From NCBI GenBank assembly GCA_937901185.1, contig CALCHR010000035.1, positions 1-24,347 on the forward strand: 24,347 nt of DNA. The letters run 5' to 3'. Position 1 is the stretch's first letter; each line of letters begins with the position of its first letter. A program made the translations under genes and the position numbers. Under the pieces are notes generated by a model that was given only the letters and a program-made list of their open reading frames with translations, was not told the origin of the DNA and did no database searches. The stretch comes from an uncultured Bacteroidales bacterium. Its GTDB lineage: Bacteria > Bacteroidota > Bacteroidia > Bacteroidales > Bacteroidaceae. Of this stretch, positions 14,683 through 20,651 are shown in pieces.

Positions 14683-16752
14683 ATGAAGAAAGGACTACTC
14701 CTTTTTGCAGTTGGCCTCTGCCTTAGTTTCAGCAGCCAACTTTTTGCTCAGCAGATAATGGGCAATCCGGTAAAGAGCAGCACCGTCATTAAAGGCAAGG
14801 ACCTGAAGCCTGCAGTTTCCTTTGAGAAACTGAATCGCGAAACTCGCGACCTCGCCACTATGACACAAGAACCGAAATGGATGACCAACCTCCCGATGGA
14901 CTCTATGTTCTATCAGATGAAGATGTATGGTTTCTCAGACAACTGTCAAGCCAGCTACAGCACGCTGATCAGAAAAGACGTGGTGCAGAGATTTGTGGGT
15001 AACAAAATTACCACCATCAAGACCATCATTCCCTCAGGTGGCTACGACTTGAGTTTCTGGATTATCGACCCGTGGGGAGAAGAGCCAGAGCCCTTCTGGA
15101 GCATGGCTGTGGATGGCTCTTACATGGGTAACGTAGTAGTTGACGTTCCTTGCGACTTTGAACTCAAGGAAGCAAGAGATTTGCAGGTGGGCTACACCGT
15201 ATCGTTCCCCGCCGGTCTTCCTGAACTTATATTCACCATCGTGCCCTGTACCAGAGACTACAACTTTATGATCAGCACTACGTCTCAAGACTTCAAACCG
15301 GGACAGATTTACGACTATTCTACCTACCCCATGTACGCTATGGGCAAGAAGACTTACTTTGGTCTTCCCTTCTACCTGGTAACCGAGGGCGAGAATGGTC
15401 TTAAGGACATCGACTTCCAGTTTGAAGGCGTAAGCCACTCCAAAGTGCTCATGGGAGAAGATGCCGACCTCAACACCTCCTTTGTAAACTTCAGCTGCAA
15501 CTCCATCAAGAATGTAGCCTTCAACTATGAAGTGGGCAACGACGGCGGTATCATCAACCACAACAAACCCGTTCCCTACCTTGGCTCAGGCAGTTTCAAA
15601 GCTTCTGTATCCACCGACGAAAAGGCTGAGAGAATCCCCATCAAGGTGAAGGTAAGAAGCATCAACAAGGAGAACATCAGCGAAGACATCTCTGTAGAAG
15701 GTAGCGTAACAACCATCGACCCCGACAAGACTGTTGAGCGCAAAGTGGTGATGGAGGAATACGGCGGCACTTGGTGCGGTTGGTGTCCTCGCGGTATGGT
15801 GGGCATGGAAATGTTGCTGAGAGAATACCCCGACCACTTCATCCCCGTCGGAGTTCACTACGGCGATGTCATGGAGCACGAATCAGCCTACAGCCTCATC
15901 AACAACTACACTGGCGGCTATCCCGGCTGTATCCTCAACCGCTTGAAGCAAACCGACCCCTACTATGGCGACGACACCAACACTCCGTTTGGTATCGACA
16001 ACCAGATTCTGCCGATGATCAACAGACCCACAGAAGCCACAGTGGCTATCGAGTCTGTAAGCCTCAGCGACGACCTCAAGAAGATTAACGTGACAGCCTC
16101 AGCCCAGTTCTTCGTAGACTGCAACATTAGCGAAAGCCCCTACAGCTTTGCCTATGTTATTACAGAAGACGGTGTGAGCGGCAAAAACTTGCCCGCAAAT
16201 GAGCGCAAGAACTACTTGCAGAGCAACTATTATGCCAACAACAGCTCTTACAAGAACGAGGCCAACCTCAAGCACTTGGTATCTAAGCCCAGCTATTGGG
16301 AAACAGAATTCAACCACGTGGCTCGCTTCTACGACAAGGCCTACGGCATCACCGGAAGTCTTCCCGCTACTTTCCAGAACGGCGATGTGCTGAAGCACAC
16401 TTATGAAATCAACCTGCCCGACAATATCCAGAACATCCATAACTGCAACCTCGTGGCCCTGTTGATCGACAACGGCTCAGGTGAGATTGTCAACGCAGAA
16501 CATATTGCCATCTCCAGCGTGACCGCCTTGGAGAACGTAGCCGCCGGTACCAGCAGCGACGCCATTGTTGTAGCAGAAAACGGTGTGCAGGTAAACGCCA
16601 CAGCAGCTACTGCCTACGTCTACACCACCGATGGTCGCTTGGTTCTCAAGCAAGCTGTAAACGGCAGCCAAGCCATCGCCTTGGAAAAGGGCAGCTATGT
16701 GGTTCGCGTAGAAAGCGGCAACAATGTATTTGCAAAGAAAGTGGTGCTCTAA
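14683..16752 (+). CDS. Secreted Omp28/thioredoxin-like protein with T9SS type A sorting tail
   Basis: The product is 689 residues from the ATG at 14683. A TTG two codons earlier would only lengthen the signal peptide. The signal peptide is about 1-22 (MKKGLLLFAVGLCLSFSSQL, cut near FAQQ). The middle has a thioredoxin-fold segment with the redox motif TWCGWC (C365, C368) followed by REYPDHFIPVGVHYGD, resembling the Omp28 family. The last 70 or so residues form a Por/T9SS C-terminal domain (VYTTDGRLVLKQ, GSYVVRVESGNNVFAKKVVL). The protein should cross the outer membrane by type IX secretion and be attached or released. Disulfide or thiol chemistry at the surface is inferred from CGWC only. A terminator follows at 16780. 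Confidence 0.88.
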   Translation: MKKGLLLFAVGLCLSFSSQLFAQQIMGNPVKSSTVIKGKDLKPAVSFEKLNRETRDLATMTQEPKWMTNLPMDSMFYQMKMYGFSDNCQASYSTLIRKDVVQRFVGNKITTIKTIIPSGGYDLSFWIIDPWGEEPEPFWSMAVDGSYMGNVVVDVPCDFELKEARDLQVGYTVSFPAGLPELIFTIVPCTRDYNFMISTTSQDFKPGQIYDYSTYPMYAMGKKTYFGLPFYLVTEGENGLKDIDFQFEGVSHSKVLMGEDADLNTSFVNFSCNSIKNVAFNYEVGNDGGIINHNKPVPYLGSGSFKASVSTDEKAERIPIKVKVRSINKENISEDISVEGSVTTIDPDKTVERKVVMEEYGGTWCGWCPRGMVGMEMLLREYPDHFIPVGVHYGDVMEHESAYSLINNYTGGYPGCILNRLKQTDPYYGDDTNTPFGIDNQILPMINRPTEATVAIESVSLSDDLKKINVTASAQFFVDCNISESPYSFAYVITEDGVSGKNLPANERKNYLQSNYYANNSSYKNEANLKHLVSKPSYWETEFNHVARFYDKAYGITGSLPATFQNGDVLKHTYEINLPDNIQNIHNCNLVALLIDNGSGEIVNAEHIAISSVTALENVAAGTSSDAIVVAENGVQVNATAATAYVYTTDGRLVLKQAVNGSQAIALEKGSYVVRVESGNNVFAKKVVL

Positions 16753-16779
16753 TCTATCACTTAGACAAATAAGCACATC

Positions 16780-16814
16780 AAGGAGACGCCCGGCAGGGTG
16801 TCTCCTTTGTTTTT
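16780..16814 (+). terminator. Rho-independent terminator after the Omp28-like gene
   Basis: AAGGAGACGCCC (16780-16791) pairs with GGGTGTCTCCTT (16796-16807), 12 pairs with one G-T, around a GGCA tetraloop. TGTTTTT follows. The stop codon of the secreted-protein gene is 27 nt upstream. Confidence 0.9.
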
Positions 16815-16849
16815 AGCGCAGAGAGCGCAGAATATTGGGAGTAAATACG

Positions 16850-16857
16850 TAACTTTG
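16850..16857 (+). promoter_or_regulatory. -7 box for thiL
   Basis: TAACTTTG matches TAnnTTTG and lies 21 nt before the thiL ATG, the same spacing as at ftsY. No good -33 element is visible. Confidence 0.5.
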
Positions 16858-16878
16858 CATCTGCAAAAACAGCCAACT

Positions 16879-17919
16879 ATGAAACGAACAGAAATCTCCA
16901 CCTTGGGAGAGTTTGGCCTCATCAACCATCTCACCGAAGGCATAAAGCTCGAGAACGCTTCGAGCCTTTACGGCGTGGGCGACGACTGCGCCGTGCTCCA
17001 CTATCCCAACAGCCGCACGCTCGTGAGCAGCGACATGCTGATGGAAGGTATCCACTTCGACTTGATGTATACTCCCTTCAAACATTTAGGCTACAAGGCC
17101 GCGATGGTCAACTTCTCCGACATCTACGCCATGAACGGACAGCCGCGCCAGCTCATCGTAAACCTTGCCGTGGGCAAGCGTTGTTCTGTGGAAGACCTTG
17201 AGGACCTCTACGCCGGCATTCGCCTGGCTTGCAGCAAGCACCACGTTGACATCGTGGGCGGCGACACCACGTCTTCCGTCACCGGCTTGGCGCTGAGCCT
17301 CACTTGCATCGGCGAAGCAGCAGAGGCCGACATCGTTTACCGCAACGGAGCAAAGGACACCGACCTTATCTGCGTGAGCGGCAACCTCGGTGCCGCCTAC
17401 ATGGGCTTGCAACTGCTGGAGCGCGAAAAGCAGGTGTTCAACTCCCGCCCTGCGGAACAGGCCGAGGCTGCTCAACCCGACTTCGGAGGTCGCGAGTATC
17501 TCTTGGAGCGCTTCTTGAAACCCGAAGCCCGCCACGACATTGTGGAAGCCCTGAAGGCTGCCGGCATACGCCCCACGTCTATGATGGACATCAGCGACGG
17601 TCTTTCCTCCGAACTGTTGCACATCTGCAAGCAGAGCAACGCCGGATGCCGCGTCTACGAAGAACGCATCCCCCTCGACTACCAAACGGCGGTCACCGCT
17701 GAGGAGTTTAACATGAACGTATCGACCTGCGCCCTCAACGGCGGCGAGGACTACGAACTGCTGTTCACCGTGCCCCTCACCGACCACGAGAAGGTGTCGC
17801 AAATCAAGGATGTGAAAGTCATCGGCCACATCACAAAGCCCGAACTGGGCTGCGTACTCGTGGCACGCGACTCGGAAGAGTTTGAACTCAAGGCACAGGG
17901 TTGGAACCCCTTAGCCTAA
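16879..17919 (+). CDS. thiL: Thiamine-monophosphate kinase
   Basis: ATP-dependent phosphorylation of thiamine monophosphate to thiamine diphosphate, the last step of cofactor synthesis, in the cytoplasm. The product is 346 residues, usual for ThiL. Family motifs are GVGDDCAVL near 32-40, VNFSDIYAMNG, DIVGGDTTSS, MDISDGLSSEL and NGGEDYELLF near the C-terminus. The frame is open back to a GTG at 16798, but that lies in the terminator of the previous gene. The ATG at 16879 follows a -7 box and starts the conserved sequence (MKRTEISTLGEFGLI). It is monocistronic as far as can be seen. The oxidoreductase beta subunit in this window uses its product as cofactor. Confidence 0.95.
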   Translation: MKRTEISTLGEFGLINHLTEGIKLENASSLYGVGDDCAVLHYPNSRTLVSSDMLMEGIHFDLMYTPFKHLGYKAAMVNFSDIYAMNGQPRQLIVNLAVGKRCSVEDLEDLYAGIRLACSKHHVDIVGGDTTSSVTGLALSLTCIGEAAEADIVYRNGAKDTDLICVSGNLGAAYMGLQLLEREKQVFNSRPAEQAEAAQPDFGGREYLLERFLKPEARHDIVEALKAAGIRPTSMMDISDGLSSELLHICKQSNAGCRVYEERIPLDYQTAVTAEEFNMNVSTCALNGGEDYELLFTVPLTDHEKVSQIKDVKVIGHITKPELGCVLVARDSEEFELKAQGWNPLA

Positions 17920-17956
17920 GAGAGAGCGCTGCCGGAAAAAGCAGAGAGGTGCCATT

Positions 17957-17988
17957 TGACATTTGTAAAGCAAAAGGCCTTTTTTTCT
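17957..17988 (+). repeat. 32-nt direct repeat, copy 1
   Basis: TGACATTTGTAAAGCAAAA is followed by GGCCTTTTTTTCT. It matches copy 2 at 18258-18289 in 30 of 32 positions. It contains the palindrome AAAAGGCCTTTT, and the T tract could help terminate thiL transcription. Confidence 0.85.
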
Positions 17989-18020
17989 GACAAACAGAGA
18001 ATTTTGCATTTTCTTGCAGA

Positions 18021-18052
18021 TTTGGATTTCGTCCCAAACGATATTATATTTG
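18021..18052 (+). promoter_or_regulatory. Orphan Bacteroidetes promoter directly upstream of a terminator
   Basis: TTTG (18021-18024) and TATATTTG (18045-18052) are 20 nt apart, a full match to the TTTG-N19-21-TAnnTTTG pattern and the best promoter in the window. Transcription would begin near 18058-18060 and meet the terminator at 18062-18094 at once. No gene follows within 400 nt. Confidence 0.65.
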
Positions 18053-18061
18053 CATCGGCAT

Positions 18062-18094
18062 AGCGGGAACACCTCCGGGTTTCCCGCTTTTTTT
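18062..18094 (+). terminator. Terminator directly after the orphan promoter
   Basis: AGCGGGAA (18062-18069) pairs with TTCCCGCT (18081-18088), continuing into a run of seven T. The stem starts within a few bases of the predicted transcription start. Alternatively, this whole unit terminates read-through from thiL. Confidence 0.75.
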
Positions 18095-18129
18095 GGCCCT
18101 TAGAAAAGGAAAAACCAGGAAAGGGCGAA

Positions 18130-18166
18130 GAAAAATTTGGTAACTACTAAGGAAATTTTGGTAACA
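18130..18166 (-). repeat. 21-nt-period intergenic repeat, two units
   Basis: The core AATTTGGTAAC occurs at 18131-18144 and, as AATTTTGGTAAC, at 18152-18165, a 21-nt period. On the minus strand the unit reads CTTAGTAGTTACCAAATTTTT, close to the units at 24292-24333. It appears to belong to the same dispersed family. Confidence 0.6.
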
Positions 18167-18177
18167 GCAAATTTTTC

Positions 18178-18204
18178 CTGCGAGCCTTCTAAGTTTTCTG
18201 CAAG
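18178..18204 (+). repeat. Partial copy of the 4216-4286 inverted-repeat arm
   Basis: The 27 nt beginning CTGCGAGCCTTCTAAGTTTT match 4263-4289 in 23 of 27 positions. The word AAAACTATG, found in the loop at 4238-4246, follows at 18206-18214. The partner arm is missing here, so this copy cannot form the long hairpin. Confidence 0.6.
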
Positions 18205-18257
18205 CAAAACTATGCGTAAAACCATATCCTCTAAAAAGTTTAAGAAACTTTAAGGAA

Positions 18258-18289
18258 TGACATTTGTAAAGCAAAACGCCCTTTTTTCT
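18258..18289 (+). repeat. 32-nt direct repeat, copy 2
   Basis: Same sequence as 17957-17988 with two differences (CGCCC for GGCCT). Its CATTTGTAAAG (18261-18271) forms an imperfect inverted repeat with CTTTACATATG just downstream (18288-18298), so this copy can fold into a hairpin with a T-rich loop. Confidence 0.85.
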
Positions 18290-18395
18290 TTACATATGTA
18301 AAAATCAAGAGCCATCTTTATCGGCTCGCTAAAGCAGCAGGGAGCGCAGATAAATCTCTGCCAAAAGAGACTGACATTTTGACACTGACAAGCAT

Positions 18396-18417
18396 GACGC
18401 AATAAAAAATATGCGTC
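18396..18417. promoter_or_regulatory. Inverted repeat GACGCA-N10-TGCGTC upstream of groES
   Basis: GACGCA (18396-18401) and TGCGTC (18412-18417) are perfect reverse complements with an A-rich spacer. It sits just upstream of the sigma-54-like element. Four TGAC words lie immediately before it (18372, 18380, 18386, 18395). It could be an activator or repressor site; the binding protein is unknown. Confidence 0.4.
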
Positions 18418-18429
18418 TCGCAACAAGTT

Positions 18430-18445
18430 TGGCACGGTTTTGGCA
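18430..18445 (+). promoter_or_regulatory. Sigma-54-like -24/-12 promoter ahead of groESL
   Basis: TGGCACG-GTTT-TGGCA matches the sigma-54 consensus TGGCACG-N4-TTGCW at all but one base. It has the required GG (18431-18432) and GC (18443-18444) exactly 10 nt apart. No TAnnTTTG box is found between it and the groES ATG. The start of transcription would be near 18457, giving a leader of about 70 nt. Confidence 0.55.
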
Positions 18446-18452
18446 GTTCATA

Positions 18453-18483
18453 GAGTGTGCAAGCGAAAAGAGCAGGCACACTC
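18453..18483 (+). promoter_or_regulatory. Inverted repeat GAGTGTGC-N15-GCACACTC in the groES leader
   Basis: Perfect 8-bp arms (18453-18460 and 18476-18483); flanking TA/TA could extend the stem with a bulge. It is not CIRCE (TTAGCACTC-N9-GAGTGCTAA): arm sequence, orientation and spacing differ. It could be an operator, or an RNA hairpin near the 5' end of the groES mRNA. Confidence 0.45.
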
Positions 18484-18525
18484 CTATAATAAATATAAAG
18501 TAATCACTCAAAAATAAAAAAGACT

Positions 18526-18798
18526 ATGAACATTAAACCCTTGGCAGACCGCGTGCTGGTGAAGCCTGCACCCGCCGAAGAAAAGACCATCGGAGGAATC
18601 ATTATCCCCGACACCGCTAAAGAAAAGCCCTTGAAAGGCGAAGTGCTCGCCACAGGCAATGGCACCAAAGACGAAGAAATGGTACTCAAAGTGGGCGACA
18701 CCGTGCTCTATGGCAAATATGCCGGCACAGAGGTAGAGCTCGAAGGTGAAAAATATCTCATCATGCGCCAAAACGACGTGCTCGCCGTATTGGGCTAA
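18526..18798 (+). CDS. groES: Co-chaperonin GroES
   Basis: A 90-residue co-chaperonin that forms the heptameric lid of GroEL. It opens with the typical MNIKPLADRVLVKPAPAEEK. The mobile loop KTIGGIIIPDTAKEKP is at about 20-35, then GEVLATGNG and VLYGKYAGTEVELEGEKYLIMRQNDVLAV. It is full length. It is 48 nt ahead of groEL in the same operon. Upstream lies the sigma-54-like element and an inverted repeat rather than a standard Bacteroidetes promoter, which suggests special control, probably stress-linked. Confidence 0.98.
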   Translation: MNIKPLADRVLVKPAPAEEKTIGGIIIPDTAKEKPLKGEVLATGNGTKDEEMVLKVGDTVLYGKYAGTEVELEGEKYLIMRQNDVLAVLG

Positions 18799-18846
18799 AA
18801 TCTTTTTTCAGACAACACAGAATCAAATTTTTCAATATAAGACACT

Positions 18847-20484
18847 ATGGCAAAAGAAATCAGATACGATGTAGACGCCCGCGAACTGCTCCGCAAAGGA
18901 GCCGACGCGCTGGCAGACGCAGTGAAAGTAACCCTCGGTCCTAAAGGCCGCAACGTAGTAATCGACAAAAAATTCGGTGCCCCCCGCATCACCAAAGACG
19001 GTGTGAGTGTGGCCAAGGAAATAGAGCTGGACAACGCTTTTGAAAACGCAGGTGCACAGCTCGTGAAGAGCGTAGCTTCTAAAACCGGCGACGACGCCGG
19101 CGACGGAACTACAACAGCCACCGTGCTCACTCAAGCCATCTTGAGCGAAGGTATGAAGAACGTGGCCGCAGGCGCCAATCCGCTCGACCTCAAGCGCGGT
19201 ATCGACAAGGCCGTAGCTAAGGTAGTGGAAAGCCTCAGAGAGCAGAGCGAAAAGGTGGACGACAACTACGACAAGATTCAACAGGTGGCCACCATCTCTG
19301 CCAACAACGACGAAGAAATCGGTAAGCTCATCGCCGACGGTATGCGTGCTGTCAGCGTGAACGGTGTCATCACCATCGAAGATGCCAAAGGCCGCGACAC
19401 CGCCCTCAAAACCGTAGAAGGTATGCAGTTCGACCGCGGTTATCTCTCTGCCTACTTCGTGACCGACACAGAAAAGATGCAGTGCGTGATGGAGAAACCC
19501 AACATCCTCATCTACGATAAGAAAATCAGCAACCTCAAAGACTTCTTACCCATCCTGCAACCCGCCGTACAAACCGGCCGCCCCTTGCTCGTTATTGCCG
19601 AGGACGTAGACAGCGAAGCATTGACTACATTGGTGGTAAACCGCTTGCAGACTCAGCTCAAGATTTGTGCAGTGAAGGCTCCCGGCTTTGGCGACCGCCG
19701 CAAAGCCATGCTCGAAGACATCGCAGTGCTCACAGGCGGCGTAGTCATCAGCGAAGAGAAGGGTTTGAAGCTCGAACAGGCTACCATCGAAATGCTCGGT
19801 ACTGCCGAAAAGGTGACCATCACCAAGGACAACACCACCATCGTGAACGGCGCAGGCGACAAGGCTAACATCGAACAACGCATCCAGCAAATCAAGAACG
19901 AGATGGCCAACAGCACCAGCTCATACGATAAGGAAAAACTCCAGGAACGCTTGGCAAAACTCTCAGGAGGCGTTTGCGTACTCGAGGTGGGCGCTGCCAG
20001 CGAGACAGAACAGAAGGAGAAGAAAGACCGCTGCGACGATGCGCTCTGCGCCACTCGTGCCGCCATCGAAGAAGGTATCGTAACCGGCGGTGGTGTGGCC
20101 TTCATCCGCGCACAGAAAGCCCTCGAAGGCCTCTGCGGCGACAACGCCGACGAGACAACCGGTGTGGCCATCATCCGTCGCGCTATCGAAGAACCGCTTC
20201 GCCAAATCTGTAAAAATGCCGGCGTAGAAGGTGCAGTCATCGTGAACAAGGTGCGCGAAGGCGAAGGCAACTTCGGCTACAACGCCAAGAACGAAACCTT
20301 CTGCGACTTGCGCGCTGCCGGCGTGGTTGACCCCGCCAAGGTAACTCGCGTAGCGTTGGAAAATGCAGCCAGCGTAGCGGGCATGTTCCTTACCACCGAG
20401 TGCGTCATCTGCGACAAGAAAGAAGACAAGCCTGAAATGCCGATGGGCGCTCCCGGCATGGGAGGCATGGGTGGTATGATGTAA
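18847..20484 (+). CDS. groEL: Chaperonin GroEL
   Basis: A 545-residue ATP-dependent protein-folding chaperonin, two stacked heptameric rings in the cytoplasm. Recognisable blocks are VTLGPKGRNVVIDKKFGAP, the ATP-site DGTTTATVLTQAI (about 86-98), VSANNDEEIG-type text (ISANNDEEIGKLIADGM), AVKAPGFGDRRKAMLEDIAVLTGG and the usual GGM-repeat tail ending GGMGGMM. Length and ends match the family. It follows groES in the standard order and is closed by the terminator at 20510-20540. Minus-strand open frames over this gene are shadows of its codon bias. Confidence 0.99.
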   Translation: MAKEIRYDVDARELLRKGADALADAVKVTLGPKGRNVVIDKKFGAPRITKDGVSVAKEIELDNAFENAGAQLVKSVASKTGDDAGDGTTTATVLTQAILSEGMKNVAAGANPLDLKRGIDKAVAKVVESLREQSEKVDDNYDKIQQVATISANNDEEIGKLIADGMRAVSVNGVITIEDAKGRDTALKTVEGMQFDRGYLSAYFVTDTEKMQCVMEKPNILIYDKKISNLKDFLPILQPAVQTGRPLLVIAEDVDSEALTTLVVNRLQTQLKICAVKAPGFGDRRKAMLEDIAVLTGGVVISEEKGLKLEQATIEMLGTAEKVTITKDNTTIVNGAGDKANIEQRIQQIKNEMANSTSSYDKEKLQERLAKLSGGVCVLEVGAASETEQKEKKDRCDDALCATRAAIEEGIVTGGGVAFIRAQKALEGLCGDNADETTGVAIIRRAIEEPLRQICKNAGVEGAVIVNKVREGEGNFGYNAKNETFCDLRAAGVVDPAKVTRVALENAASVAGMFLTTECVICDKKEDKPEMPMGAPGMGGMGGMM

Positions 20485-20509
20485 AAAACACCCCTTACTC
20501 ACATATCAG

Positions 20510-20545
20510 AAAATCCTGTTTCCGCGGAAGCAGGATTTTTCTTTT
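20510..20545 (+). terminator. Rho-independent terminator of groESL
   Basis: AAAATCCTG (20510-20518) pairs with CAGGATTTT (20531-20539) around an inner TTCC-GC-GGAA. T-rich sequence follows. It begins 26 nt after the groEL stop. Confidence 0.88.
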
Positions 20546-20573
20546 TCTACCCATCTGTTAGAAAGAAAATCCG

Positions 20574-20581
20574 TACCTTTG
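20574..20581 (+). promoter_or_regulatory. -7 box for the calcium ATPase gene
   Basis: TACCTTTG, identical to the ftsY -7 box, lies 71 nt before the ATG at 20652. A matching -33 was not seen. The leader would be about 65 nt. Confidence 0.5.
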
Positions 20582-20651
20582 TAGCTTGTGCGAGAGTGAA
20601 TTCTCTCTTAAAGCAAGAACCTACATTGCATAAATAAAACATCTACTAAAT

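Noticed and set aside
16798..16878. Earlier GTG start for ThiL
   Set aside because: It lies in the terminator stem of the previous gene and upstream of the thiL -7 box; family similarity begins at 16879.
18453..18483. CIRCE heat-shock operator
   Set aside because: Arms, orientation and 15-nt spacing do not match TTAGCACTC-N9-GAGTGCTAA.
18329..18511. 60-residue minus-strand frame with a hydrophobic start
   Set aside because: It overlaps the sigma-54-like element and inverted repeats before groES, has no -7 box, and its second half is not protein-like.
19653..20270. 205-residue open frame antisense to groEL
   Set aside because: Serine-rich composition typical of a shadow of a strongly codon-biased gene; no start context or motif.
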